Of a stretch of DNA of 64,000 bases, positions 43,059 to 52,210 are shown piece after piece (position 1 is the stretch's first letter; the number at the start of each line of letters is the position of its first letter). This stretch comes from Flavobacteriales bacterium (GTDB lineage: Bacteria; Bacteroidota; Bacteroidia; Flavobacteriales_D; Parvicellaceae), in NCBI GenBank assembly GCA_020635565.1, contig JACJZN010000006.1:124001-188000 (forward strand). The letters are read 5' to 3'. Under the pieces are notes generated by a model, which was given only the letters and a program-made list of their open reading frames with translations, was not told the origin of the DNA and did not search any database. The position numbers were made by a program, and so were the translations under genes.

Positions 43059-45446
43059 TTAGTTTCTTAATATTTTTCCTGTAGTTAAGATACTTTGTAT
43101 TCTTTCCAAAGTTTTCTTCTCAGTACATAGCTCCAAGAAAGCTCTTCTTTCTAAATCTAATAAGTACTGTTCAGAAACTTGTGTAGGTTCAGAAAGATCT
43201 CCACCACACATTACGAATCCTAATTTCTCAGAGATCAATTTATCGTGTTCAGAAATGTACTTTCCACTCCACATCGAATTTGCTCCTACGTAAACGATTC
43301 CCAATCCTTCATTACCATAAACGGTGATATCTTTTCGCTTAGCTGGTTGCTGATAACCTTTATTAGCCATATTCAAACAAACTTGTTTTGCGTAAGCTAA
43401 CTGATGAGCTCTGGATACCACTACTTCATCAACACCTTGTCTATAATAACCTAATTCAAATGCTTCATAAGCCGAAGTAGCCACTTTAGCCTGACCAACA
43501 GTCAAAAATCTATTTCTTAGGTTATTGATTCTGATATCACCTTCTTTTAAGTCATCATGATTTCTAAGAGCAAACTCTTTGGTTCCTCCACCTCCTGGGA
43601 TCAATCCGACACCAAACTCAACTAATCCTGTATAAGTTTCAGCGTGAGCAATAACTTTATCAGCATGCAATGACATTTCGCATCCACCTCCTAAAGCTAA
43701 GTTATGCGGTGCAACGATAACAGGTATTGAAGAATACCTTAATCTCATCATGGTATTCTGGAATGCTCTGATCGCAAAATCCAGCTCATCGTATTCTTGC
43801 TCAACAGCCATCATAAAGATCATACCAACATTGGCTCCCGCTGAGAAGTTCTCTCCTTCATTCGAGATGATCACTCCTTTGTACTGATCTTCCTGTTCTG
43901 CCAGATCAATAGCTTTGTTAATTCCCTGAAGAACTCCTCCTCCAATAGTATTCATCTTCGTATGGAATTCAACGCATAGGATACCATCACCTAAATGAAT
44001 GATATGTACATCCTCGTTCTTCCAAACTGTATTCGTTTCTCTAAGATTTGCTAAAGACACCAACTCTTCAGTACCAGGAATTACCTTATAAGCACCAGCG
44101 TTGATATCGTAATATTTCTTGTTTCCGTCTTCTACTTTATAGAAAGAGGTAACACCTTTCGCTTTCATATCATAAACGAATTGCGCAGGTTTTTTACCCA
44201 TCTCTTCCATGGTAGCGATTACTTTATCAAATCCGATCGCATCCCAAGTTTCAAAAGGTCCCATTTCCCATCCAAAACCAGCTTTCAGAGCTTCATCAAT
44301 CTTATATAACTCATCTGAAATCTCTGGAATTCTGTTCGTCACATATTGGAACACTCCAGTAAACACGCTTCTGTAAAAATCACCTGCTTTATCCTTTCCT
44401 CCGAAAAGAATTTTCGTTCTTTTACCTAAATCTGATTCAAGTTTAGCGGCTTCAAGAGTAGCAAACTTTACTTTATTTTGAGATCTGTATTCAAGCGTCT
44501 CAAGGTCAAGTACTAGAATCTCTGATTTTCCTTCTGCATTGGTAACTTTCTTATAAAAACCTTGTTTAGACTTAGAGCCTAACCAACCATTTTCCACCAT
44601 TTTTGAAACGTATGACGGAATTTCGAAAACTTCCTTTCTTTCATCATTAGGACAATTATCTTTTACCCCGTTAGCTACATGTACCAAAGTATCTAACCCA
44701 ACCACATCACAAGTTCTGAAAGTAGCTGATTTAGGTCTTCCCATTGCTGGACCGGTTAACTTATCAATCTCTTCAACTGTTAGTCCCATTTTAGCAACTG
44801 TATGGAAAAGATCCTGAATAGCATACACACCAACTCTGTTCGCAATGAAAGCAGGAGTATCTTTACAAAGAACCATTGTCTTTCCAAGAACTTTTGCACC
44901 ATAATCCATTACAAAATCAATTGCCGATTGATCTGTTTTAGGTGTTGGAATAATCTCAAGAAGTTTTAAATATCTTGGTGGATTAAAGAAGTGCGTTCCG
45001 AAGAAGTTCTTTTGGAAATCTTCACTTCTACCTTCCAACATCATGTGAATTGGAATACCTGAAGTATTTGATGTAATTAATGTTCCAGGCTTTCTGTATT
45101 TTTCAACGTTTTCAAAAACGATCTTCTTAATATCCAATCTTTCAACAACTACTTCGATCACCCAATCTGCATCAGCAATATCCTTCATATTATCTGTCAT
45201 GTTGCCTGTGGTAATCCTAGAGACAAATGACTTACTGTAAATCGGTGAAGGATTTGACTTTAATGCAAAACTTAATGCATCATTAACCAGTTTATTTCTT
45301 GCTGCTGGATCTTTGCTATCTTCAGCGTCTTTTGGAACAATATCCAAAAGCAACACTTCGCAACCAACGTTTGCAAAATGGCATGCAATTCTAGACCCCA
45401 TTACTCCGGAACCTAATACCGCTACCTTGTGAATACTTCGTTTCAT
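43059..45446 (-). CDS. fadN: 3-hydroxyacyl-CoA dehydrogenase/enoyl-CoA hydratase, FadN type
   Basis: Bifunctional beta-oxidation enzyme of 795 residues. The NAD-binding 3-hydroxyacyl-CoA dehydrogenase comes first (VLGSGVMGSRIACHFANVG, about 9-27; SNTSGIPI, GTHFFNPP), then the dehydrogenase C-terminal domains, then the crotonase (about 475-660; FSAGANVGMIF and GGGCEMSLHAD, then GVGLIPGGGGTKEFALR with the catalytic Glu-type positions). E. coli FadB/FadJ have the reverse order; this order is that of Bacillus FadN, whose operon fadN-fadA-fadE is also the same as here. 15 bp after marR. Confidence 0.95.
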   Translation of the reverse strand: MKRSIHKVAVLGSGVMGSRIACHFANVGCEVLLLDIVPKDAEDSKDPAARNKLVNDALSFALKSNPSPIYSKSFVSRITTGNMTDNMKDIADADWVIEVVVERLDIKKIVFENVEKYRKPGTLITSNTSGIPIHMMLEGRSEDFQKNFFGTHFFNPPRYLKLLEIIPTPKTDQSAIDFVMDYGAKVLGKTMVLCKDTPAFIANRVGVYAIQDLFHTVAKMGLTVEEIDKLTGPAMGRPKSATFRTCDVVGLDTLVHVANGVKDNCPNDERKEVFEIPSYVSKMVENGWLGSKSKQGFYKKVTNAEGKSEILVLDLETLEYRSQNKVKFATLEAAKLESDLGKRTKILFGGKDKAGDFYRSVFTGVFQYVTNRIPEISDELYKIDEALKAGFGWEMGPFETWDAIGFDKVIATMEEMGKKPAQFVYDMKAKGVTSFYKVEDGNKKYYDINAGAYKVIPGTEELVSLANLRETNTVWKNEDVHIIHLGDGILCVEFHTKMNTIGGGVLQGINKAIDLAEQEDQYKGVIISNEGENFSAGANVGMIFMMAVEQEYDELDFAIRAFQNTMMRLRYSSIPVIVAPHNLALGGGCEMSLHADKVIAHAETYTGLVEFGVGLIPGGGGTKEFALRNHDDLKEGDIRINNLRNRFLTVGQAKVATSAYEAFELGYYRQGVDEVVVSRAHQLAYAKQVCLNMANKGYQQPAKRKDITVYGNEGLGIVYVGANSMWSGKYISEHDKLISEKLGFVMCGGDLSEPTQVSEQYLLDLERRAFLELCTEKKTLERIQSILTTGKILRN

Positions 45447-45461
45447 TATCGTGTTTTTTTG

Positions 45462-45896
45462 TTAGTTAAAAATTTTATTATCGTCTATTATTTCATTCAC
45501 TTTAGAAAGTACTTCGAATGTAGTTTTTAAATCTTTTTGAGGTATAGCCTGATATACTTTTTCATTAAACCTTAATACAACATCCTTTGCTACATCCCTC
45601 TTCTCTTTTCCCTTTTTGGTCAAATACAATTTTACCAATCTTTTATCCTGTTCATCCAACTTCTTCCTGATAAAACCATTTTCTTCCAATGCTTTGATCA
45701 TACGTGTCAGACTTCTTGGCTCCATACCCATCTTGGGCGCCAATTTCGTGCTAGGAGTCCCCTCTTCATCAATACTCAACAAAGCATACCCCATGGCCAT
45801 GGAACCTCCAAAATCACTCGCTTTTGCATTGTACATCCTGGAGATATTATACCAAGCCCAACGTATATGAAAATCTATTGACTCTTCAGGTCTCAT
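45462..45896 (-). CDS. MarR family regulator of the fad operon
   Basis: 144 residues with a winged helix: TKLAPKMGMEPRSLTRMIKA as recognition region, LEENGFIRKKLDEQDKRLV as wing. First gene of the beta-oxidation operon (15 bp before fadN), so it probably represses it and is released by acyl-CoA or fatty acid; ligand inferred. Two copies of a palindromic operator-like sequence lie 45-90 bp upstream. Confidence 0.9.
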   Translation of the reverse strand: MRPEESIDFHIRWAWYNISRMYNAKASDFGGSMAMGYALLSIDEEGTPSTKLAPKMGMEPRSLTRMIKALEENGFIRKKLDEQDKRLVKLYLTKKGKEKRDVAKDVVLRFNEKVYQAIPQKDLKTTFEVLSKVNEIIDDNKIFN

Positions 45897-45940
45897 GCTT
45901 TTTCCTGCGAAATTTAGTGAGACGAATATATATATTTTTT

Positions 45941-45985
45941 GTTATGCATGCATACTAAATTCAAAAAAGTTATGCACGCATACTA
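45941..45985. promoter_or_regulatory. Twin palindromic operator-like sites upstream of marR
   Basis: Two directly repeated 17-base copies, GTTATGCATGCATACTA (45941-45957) and GTTATGCACGCATACTA (45969-45985), differ at one base and are 28 bp apart centre to centre. Each contains the dyad TATGCAyGCATA. Size and symmetry fit a MarR dimer site, and they sit between the marR operon and the divergent histidine kinase gene. The minus-strand copy of the spacer carries TAACTTTT, a near -7 element for marR, so binding would block it. Confidence 0.65.
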
Positions 45986-46029
45986 TCAACAAAAGGATAG
46001 TCCATTTTTCCCAGTCTAAATTTTAAATT

Positions 46030-46037
46030 TAATTTTG
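46030..46037 (+). promoter_or_regulatory. -7 promoter element of the histidine kinase gene
   Basis: TAATTTTG matches TAnnTTTG, with TTC at the -33 position and a 19-base spacer. It ends only 5 bases before the ATG, so the mRNA would have almost no leader. Confidence 0.55.
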
Positions 46038-46042
46038 TCTTA

Positions 46043-47263
46043 ATGACGATGACCTTCAAATACGACCCAAAAAAGGAACTTAACGAATATTTAAAAGGTG
46101 TAAAATACAAATTAGCTCTACAGCTATCAATAACTTTTACGCTCGTATTTGCTGTGTTAACCATTGCTCACTTTTTTGAGTCCATTGAAAACCTAATTCT
46201 TATGGGGGCAGGTTTTATTATCTGCTCATTTGGATTGATATATACCTATTGGACAAAAAATCCCAAACTTGTTTACTGGACTTACAGTATCCTTGGTGTA
46301 AACGTTGTTGGTTTTACACTGAACTTTGTGCCAACAGTTACTCACTATGGTGATTTTATTTGGATGTTTTCGGCAATTGCACTTGCGTTCTATGGTCTTC
46401 CTCAAAAAGTTGCATACACGATACTAGTACTTGCAATTATATACATCGGAACTTTTACTATTCATGGTCTCAATGAGAACATACTCATTATGCAACCAAG
46501 AAATAACTTTCAAAAATTCTCATTATTTCTTGAACTCGTGTCTGGTCTTGGATCAGGTATCTATATTGTCTATTTAATGACCAAATTCTACAGATATTCT
46601 GAGAAGTCTATTCTAGCAGCTAATGAAGAATTGAGACTTCAAAACGACATGATCATTGAACAAGACAAAGAAAAATCCACTTTGGTCAAAGAAGTTCACC
46701 ATCGGGTAAAAAATAACCTTCAAATAATTTCTTCACTATTGCGAATGCAAAGCAATGAAATAGAACATCATGAAGCCAAAGCTCAGTTTGAAGAAGCAGT
46801 AAACAGGGTGATGACAATGGCGCTTATTCATCAAAAACTTTATCAGGGAAATTCATTATCTAATATTAAGCCTAAAGAGTATTTTGAAGAATTGGCATTT
46901 GATATCATGAAAATCCACAATAGCAGGAAGAATATCTCAATTGATTTTAATATTAGTATTGAGCAAATTGGTTTAAAATCAATAGTCCCTGTAGGACTCA
47001 TTTTCAATGAGCTGATTTCGAATTCTTTTAAACATGCATTCAATGATCAACCAAACGGTGTAGTGTCACTTAATTTCACAAAAACAGAAGAAAATTATAC
47101 AATGATCTACAAAGATAGCGGTTACTGGAAAAACTCAGAATCCAATGGATTTGGTCTGGAACTTATTGATACACTTACTCAACAATTAGATGGAACGTTT
47201 GAATTAAGTAAACTTTCCGATGGAACAACTTATACGTTTCAATTTAAGGATCTTAGCGAATAA
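46043..47263 (+). CDS. HisKA_2-type sensor histidine kinase
   Basis: 406 residues. The N-terminal half is a membrane sensor with about six helices (residues 25-195) and no visible periplasmic domain. A coiled coil leads to the HisKA_2 phospho-acceptor block VKEVHHRVKNNLQIISSLL (acceptor His about 219), and an ATPase domain with the N-box GLIFNELISNSFKHAF and G-box NGFGLELIDTL. HisKA_2/HWE kinases usually signal to stand-alone response regulators; none is adjacent. Divergent from the marR-fad operon, with the twin operator sites between them, so the two may share control. Confidence 0.88.
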   Translation: MTMTFKYDPKKELNEYLKGVKYKLALQLSITFTLVFAVLTIAHFFESIENLILMGAGFIICSFGLIYTYWTKNPKLVYWTYSILGVNVVGFTLNFVPTVTHYGDFIWMFSAIALAFYGLPQKVAYTILVLAIIYIGTFTIHGLNENILIMQPRNNFQKFSLFLELVSGLGSGIYIVYLMTKFYRYSEKSILAANEELRLQNDMIIEQDKEKSTLVKEVHHRVKNNLQIISSLLRMQSNEIEHHEAKAQFEEAVNRVMTMALIHQKLYQGNSLSNIKPKEYFEELAFDIMKIHNSRKNISIDFNISIEQIGLKSIVPVGLIFNELISNSFKHAFNDQPNGVVSLNFTKTEENYTMIYKDSGYWKNSESNGFGLELIDTLTQQLDGTFELSKLSDGTTYTFQFKDLSE

Positions 47264-47272
47264 CAGTTCAAA

Positions 47273-50200
47273 TTATTGAATTAAGACAAAAGCCGCCCAA
47301 TAATAAGGCGAATATTTTGCTCTCATGGCCATCCTTGCATTACTGAAAGCTTCTTTTACATCAATTTGCTTGGTTAACAATTCATTATAAAAGTAATTCA
47401 TAAACTCCTGCGTTTCTTTATCAGGAACCTGCCATAAACTATTAACTATATATGGAATACCATGCATTTTCAAAGCCCTTTGCAAACCATACACACCTTC
47501 ATTCCCTTCGATTTCTCCCAAACCTGTTTCGCAAGCAGACAAAACAACCAGTTTTGTATCTGTAAAATCCATTTGAGTTACTTCATAGGCCGTAAGAACT
47601 CCGTCATCTTTTTTAACAAACCTTTCATGATTCCACAGATCATTAACTCCTGCAAAAATTAATCCAGAACGCATAAGCGGATTTTTGTTGTGTGTAAAAG
47701 ATGAAAGTCCTACTATATTACTACTCCCTCTGAATCCTACATCCTCAACAACCTCTTCTTCTACAGACGCAATCAATTTTTCTGGATCAGGAAAGAAAAA
47801 ACCATGTGTTGCAACATGAATCAGATTAGAATGACCGGCATTTTCTTTGAATGATGTCTCTGATGCATCAAGTCCTCTCACAACCATTGTACTATATTGC
47901 TTGGACTTAAATGACTTCTCTACACCCTCTATTTCTGCTGCCGTCCCCTCCAGATAATTCCAATGTTCCTCTTCAGTCTGAGGCGTATTGTAAGAGATAT
48001 CACCAAATAGAGAAACATTCTTAATATCCTCTTTAAAAACATTTACAGGATCCAATAAGTTCAATGAGGTACTTAAATTCTGAATATTATACATATCGAT
48101 CATTAGCTGATCTGAAGTTGCGCCTAGGGCCCATAACGATATTCTATGGAGTATTCCTGTCGGAGAAATATAAATATTCTTCTTCGATTTTACCTCTTCT
48201 TCCAGTGGTTTCCAAATCAAATCATAGAGGGCAGTCTCATGGTTCTTATTATCTCCATAAATCTTTGTCACGTAAGCATAATTATTTGCGCCATACTCTC
48301 CAAGAATCTCCATAATATCAGTTTCACTGAACAGTTTTATGACTTTAGGATATTCTACTTTATCATCCAGTACAGTTACGGCATATTCAACCACATTTGT
48401 GGATTCATCGAGGTAACTTATGAATTCAAGGACAACATCCTGAGGATTAAGTTTCTTCTGTATCTGTTGCCAATTATCTGCTTCCACATCTTTAAGTGTA
48501 CCTGATAAATTCGTGCGCAAATAAAGTTCCTTTTCAAGGTTATTGGCTTCCGTTTCCAGTTCTGTTAATTTCTTACTCTGAATATTTCCCTGCGTAGCAT
48601 ACAGATCTGCAATGCGTTTCTTTACACTTACCCAGGAATTATACATATCTTTTAACTCTTCATCTGACCCATTCAATATTGTATTTCTCATTACCGAAGA
48701 TGACTTCAGTAATAGTCCCTTTAGTTTTACTGATTGCTCAAAAATCGCTCCTCCCAGACTAGCTTGTTCACCAGCCATATTCAACGTATATTTAAAGTAA
48801 TCATTAAAATCATTATAAAGCGTCTGAAGATATTTTTCCTTTTCCTGCTCTGAGAGAAACGCGAACACATCTTCCATATTGGAATTCAAAATTTGCTTTG
48901 CTTTCTCAAACATCTCTACTGCATCACCGATCTTATTTTGCTGGGCTTCTACAGATGCTAGTTTCAACAAAGACCTTGCATAATCAATATTCATTTCACC
49001 AAAGAGATCCTTATATACATTTGCTGCCTGACTAAAACAAACATTAGAATTCTCTAGATCACCTGATCTGAATTTAATCATTCCGATCAAGTTTTGAGAA
49101 TGCGCAAAATCAATATGATCCTCCCCTACCAATTTCTTAACAAGTTTACTCGATTGTTGAGCATACTGATCTGCTTTGATCATATTTCCAATATCATAAT
49201 ATTCTCTGGCTATTGATAATAAATTCTGCGCATGATTCAAGTTATTTTCTCCCAATATTTTACTTTCGACTGACAACACATTATTTAATCGAATCAATGC
49301 TTCTTCATGATCTCCTACAGTACTGAACAGCAGTGCAATATTATTCTCTAAACTAGTATATTCAACACTTTCCTTCCCAAAGTTCTGAGCATACAAATCA
49401 CTGGCATTTAAGAAATTATCAACTGCTATATCATAGTTACCTATCTCATAATACATTGCCCCGAGATTATTAAGAGCTAATGCATATTCATTACTGGCGG
49501 CTCCAAATACTCTTTTGCTCATGTTGACACATTCGGAAAGTAACAGTTCTGCTTTGGAATAGTCTCCGCGATCCAGATAAAGAAGAGCTAGATTATTAAG
49601 TGCTCCTATGTAATTTTCAATACTATTGGTATTACTTTTTTCCAAAATCTCAATAACCTGTAGATAATATTTCTCGGCATCATCAAATTTTCCGAGATCA
49701 CATAATACATTGGCGTAATTGTTTAAATATTCCAATTGCTCCAAGGAGATTTTATCATTAGTTAGAATTATCGTTCTGGACAAGATCTCTTCGGCTTTTT
49801 TCAACTCACCTCTCTTATACGCTAACACTCCTTCCAGATTAATAAGAGCTATATCTTCCATAAATTTTGATTGCTGATTGGCTTTCTTGAGTTCCCCCAT
49901 ATAAGCTGAAGCTTCCTCATAATTACCTGTTTTCAATAACGTATTGAATAGCAGTTCCAGATTTTCTGAATAATCTTCCACCAGCCAATCATACTTTGGA
50001 TACAATTCTTTAGCATACAAAAGATATTTATACGATTCTCCAAAGTATTCCATGTAATAGTTTGATCTACCTAATGCTAATAATAGTTTGTAATAGAATG
50101 GATCTTTTTCCAGTCCTAATTTCTGATAGTACGATTTGCATGCTAATACAAGTGACTCCCCAAGATTTGCATTACCATTTCTAACATAGTTAATACCGAG

Positions 50201-50905
50201 AATCCCCATTGCTTTTTCATACTCTAACGAACCTTCTAATCCATTTTTTTCACACACAGAAATCGCTTTATAAGCATTTTCCTCTGATCGGTTATACCGC
50301 TCCATTTTAATATTGACCAAAGCCAATTTATTATAAGAAGATGCCAGATCAGGATTCCGAACGGTACCGATCTTGATCTGATGATCGATCAGCCCATTTA
50401 ATAGATCATAGACTACTTCCGTTTGACCATATGAAGTATAAACTTCAACCAATTCCTCCAATACCAATCCATAGTAATAACTATTATCTTCCGTAGTTTC
50501 ATTTTCAAATATCTCTCCGGCAGAAAGAAGCTGTTCTTCTGCTTTTTCGAAATCTTTCTGAGAAACAAATAAGGAACCAATCAAATATTTTGAAACGCCT
50601 TTATTCGTTTCTTCCCCAATAGTCTCAAAAGATTTTATAGATTCATTAAAGTAGTAAATAGCTTTGTCATTTCGCTTGGAGGAGAAGTAGATCATCCCCA
50701 TCAATTGCTGCGTCAAACCATATTCAAGGGATTCTTTACCAAACTCAACAACAGCCAACTCCAGAGCTTTTTCACCATATTTGATAGAAAGCTCACTATC
50801 ATCACCAGAGTAAAACTCCTCTGCTAGATTATATGCAGAGATCCAATCGGTCTGCCCATAACCGATCAAGCTAAAAAAAATTAAAACTACTAGAAAAAAC
50901 TTCAT
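47273..50905 (-). CDS. Exported TPR-CHAT domain protein
   Basis: 1210 residues. A signal peptide (LVVLIFFSLIGYGQ) is followed by about 600 residues of TPR units (for example ALNNLALLYLDRGDYSKAEL), helical linker, and a C-terminal caspase-like CHAT protease domain (about 860-1210) with the catalytic dyad His in IHVATHGFFF (about 1034) and Cys in LSACETGLGEIEG (about 1125), plus GLQRALKMHGI and VNSLWQVPD. The dyad is intact, so it may be an active protease. Most studied CHAT effectors are cytoplasmic; a signal peptide puts this one in the periplasm or outside. No gasdermin or Csx partner is adjacent. Probably an envelope-stress or processing protease. Confidence 0.87.
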   Translation of the reverse strand: MKFFLVVLIFFSLIGYGQTDWISAYNLAEEFYSGDDSELSIKYGEKALELAVVEFGKESLEYGLTQQLMGMIYFSSKRNDKAIYYFNESIKSFETIGEETNKGVSKYLIGSLFVSQKDFEKAEEQLLSAGEIFENETTEDNSYYYGLVLEELVEVYTSYGQTEVVYDLLNGLIDHQIKIGTVRNPDLASSYNKLALVNIKMERYNRSEENAYKAISVCEKNGLEGSLEYEKAMGILGINYVRNGNANLGESLVLACKSYYQKLGLEKDPFYYKLLLALGRSNYYMEYFGESYKYLLYAKELYPKYDWLVEDYSENLELLFNTLLKTGNYEEASAYMGELKKANQQSKFMEDIALINLEGVLAYKRGELKKAEEILSRTIILTNDKISLEQLEYLNNYANVLCDLGKFDDAEKYYLQVIEILEKSNTNSIENYIGALNNLALLYLDRGDYSKAELLLSECVNMSKRVFGAASNEYALALNNLGAMYYEIGNYDIAVDNFLNASDLYAQNFGKESVEYTSLENNIALLFSTVGDHEEALIRLNNVLSVESKILGENNLNHAQNLLSIAREYYDIGNMIKADQYAQQSSKLVKKLVGEDHIDFAHSQNLIGMIKFRSGDLENSNVCFSQAANVYKDLFGEMNIDYARSLLKLASVEAQQNKIGDAVEMFEKAKQILNSNMEDVFAFLSEQEKEKYLQTLYNDFNDYFKYTLNMAGEQASLGGAIFEQSVKLKGLLLKSSSVMRNTILNGSDEELKDMYNSWVSVKKRIADLYATQGNIQSKKLTELETEANNLEKELYLRTNLSGTLKDVEADNWQQIQKKLNPQDVVLEFISYLDESTNVVEYAVTVLDDKVEYPKVIKLFSETDIMEILGEYGANNYAYVTKIYGDNKNHETALYDLIWKPLEEEVKSKKNIYISPTGILHRISLWALGATSDQLMIDMYNIQNLSTSLNLLDPVNVFKEDIKNVSLFGDISYNTPQTEEEHWNYLEGTAAEIEGVEKSFKSKQYSTMVVRGLDASETSFKENAGHSNLIHVATHGFFFPDPEKLIASVEEEVVEDVGFRGSSNIVGLSSFTHNKNPLMRSGLIFAGVNDLWNHERFVKKDDGVLTAYEVTQMDFTDTKLVVLSACETGLGEIEGNEGVYGLQRALKMHGIPYIVNSLWQVPDKETQEFMNYFYNELLTKQIDVKEAFSNARMAMRAKYSPYYWAAFVLIQ

Positions 50906-50922
50906 ACAAAAAGGGTATATAC

Positions 50923-50960
50923 AAAAACCGCCCCCAATTCTAATTTTCGAATGGGAGCGG
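50923..50960 (-). terminator. Terminator after the small lipoprotein gene
   Basis: On the minus strand CCGCTCCCATTC pairs with GAATTGGGGGCGG (one mismatch, one bulge) around an 8-base loop, followed by TTTTT. It separates the lipoprotein pair from the CHAT gene. Confidence 0.75.
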
Positions 50961-50981
50961 TATAAATTTATGAAAAAACGA

Positions 50982-51434
50982 TTATTTCTTCAACTTTTTC
51001 AACTTGGTAACCACAGAACCTTTTCCTCCATCTCCATTCTCAGACTGCATGTACATATTAAGGTTTTCTACATCTTCTGAACTAACTGTTTCAATCTTGA
51101 CATATTTACCGTAATAACCAGTTACAGTAGTTGTAATTTTAGCTCCCAGAATGGTAGTATGGTATACCGGATCAACAATAATATCCGCTCCACTATCCTG
51201 AATTGCCTGCCATTTCGCCAATTCCTTAGCTGACTCTTCAGTTCCACTCGTAACAGTAACTGTAGCCGTAATTTTTTTATTCACATCAACCTCAACTTCA
51301 GCTACCAATGGTTTGATAATAATGTTAGAATTGTATGTTTCTACAGTTCTTGGTGTTGTCTTTGTAGTTTTAATCATTGAACAGGATGACATTAATCCTA
51401 ATACTGCCACTCCTAATAGTATATTCTTTTTCAT
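50982..51434 (-). CDS. Hypothetical lipoprotein, paralogue of its neighbour
   Basis: 150 residues: signal peptide with lipobox (LMSSC, Cys about 18), a Thr/Lys-rich segment, a core LVAEVEVDVNKKITATVTV...AKWQAIQDSGADIIVDPVY, and a Lys-rich tail. The core is repeated in the next gene upstream, so the two are tandem paralogues. No named family recognised. The core reads as two strands and a helix followed by another strand pair, as in small YajC- or LPP20-like lipoprotein folds, but this is a guess. Confidence 0.65.
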   Translation of the reverse strand: MKKNILLGVAVLGLMSSCSMIKTTKTTPRTVETYNSNIIIKPLVAEVEVDVNKKITATVTVTSGTEESAKELAKWQAIQDSGADIIVDPVYHTTILGAKITTTVTGYYGKYVKIETVSSEDVENLNMYMQSENGDGGKGSVVTKLKKLKK

Positions 51435-51467
51435 GTTTTATGTCTTTTGTAATTTCTAAAATTTGAT

Positions 51468-52175
51468 TTATGATAATAATGCTATAGTTCTTCCAAGGAT
51501 TAGTACGACCACTCCTGCCGCTAGATACCCTATAAGAATCTTTTTCCCAACGCCTTTCTTTCCAGTGGTAGTTGTGCTTGATTTACTCGTAGCTTGAAGC
51601 TCTAAAGCTTGATCAACATATTGATCATAGAGTTGTTCCAATTCCACTTCCGACATTTTTTCATCCTCCGGAATGTCATAAGCTTCATATTTTGTCTCAT
51701 AGAATGCTTTGAACTGTTCAAACGAAACCCCAAGAATTCCAGTGCCAGAAGACAACTTTGTTTCAATATACAATAACAGATCATCATTCGTGGCAACTTC
51801 AATATTCTTAAATTTTGAATAGAATCCCTGAACTTCAACCGTTACCGTATTTCCTTTCTGATTGATATTATAAATTGGATCCGCAATAGCATCTGCATTA
51901 CTTGTTTCGATCGCATTCCACTTTGCTAAATTCTTAGCTCTTTCATAAGGATCTCCTCCTCCGATCTTTCCCTCCAACTGATCTGCTCCAGTCAGTTTAA
52001 CGGTAGCTGTACCATTGATCTTTTTCGTGACATCCACTTCCAATTCTGCTATCAACTTCTTTTGATAGACAGTTGATTCTGATGTCTTTATCTCTCGAGT
52101 AGTAGTCGTTCGACTAGACATACAAGAAGCAAACATCATTGACATAGCCAGAATCAACAAATAAAGTTTTTTCAT
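51468..52175 (-). CDS. Hypothetical lipoprotein with C-terminal membrane segment
   Basis: 235 residues from the ATG at 52175; an in-frame GTG at 52196 lies inside the upstream inverted repeat and is unlikely as the start. Lipobox MFASC (Cys about 18), then the same core as the downstream paralogue (LIAELEVDVTKKINGTATV, AKWNAIETSNADAIADPIY). Unlike the paralogue it continues with an acidic helical region (about 140-200) and ends in a hydrophobic helix (KILIGYLAAGVVVLILGRTI, about 210-230), so it could be anchored at both ends. Role unknown. Confidence 0.65.
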   Translation of the reverse strand: MKKLYLLILAMSMMFASCMSSRTTTTREIKTSESTVYQKKLIAELEVDVTKKINGTATVKLTGADQLEGKIGGGDPYERAKNLAKWNAIETSNADAIADPIYNINQKGNTVTVEVQGFYSKFKNIEVATNDDLLLYIETKLSSGTGILGVSFEQFKAFYETKYEAYDIPEDEKMSEVELEQLYDQYVDQALELQATSKSSTTTTGKKGVGKKILIGYLAAGVVVLILGRTIALLS

Positions 52176-52210
52176 AGTTATATATATGTTAGGCACAATA
52201 CTTCGGACAG

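Noticed and set aside
47273..50905. CHAT protein as part of a gasdermin or type III CRISPR system
   Set aside because: No gasdermin-like, Cas or Csx gene nearby, and the protein has a signal peptide.
52175..52196. An upstream GTG start for the lipoprotein with the C-terminal membrane helix
   Set aside because: The GTG lies inside the GTTAGGCAC core of the cassette-like unit and would spoil the signal peptide; the ATG at 52175 gives a clean lipobox.
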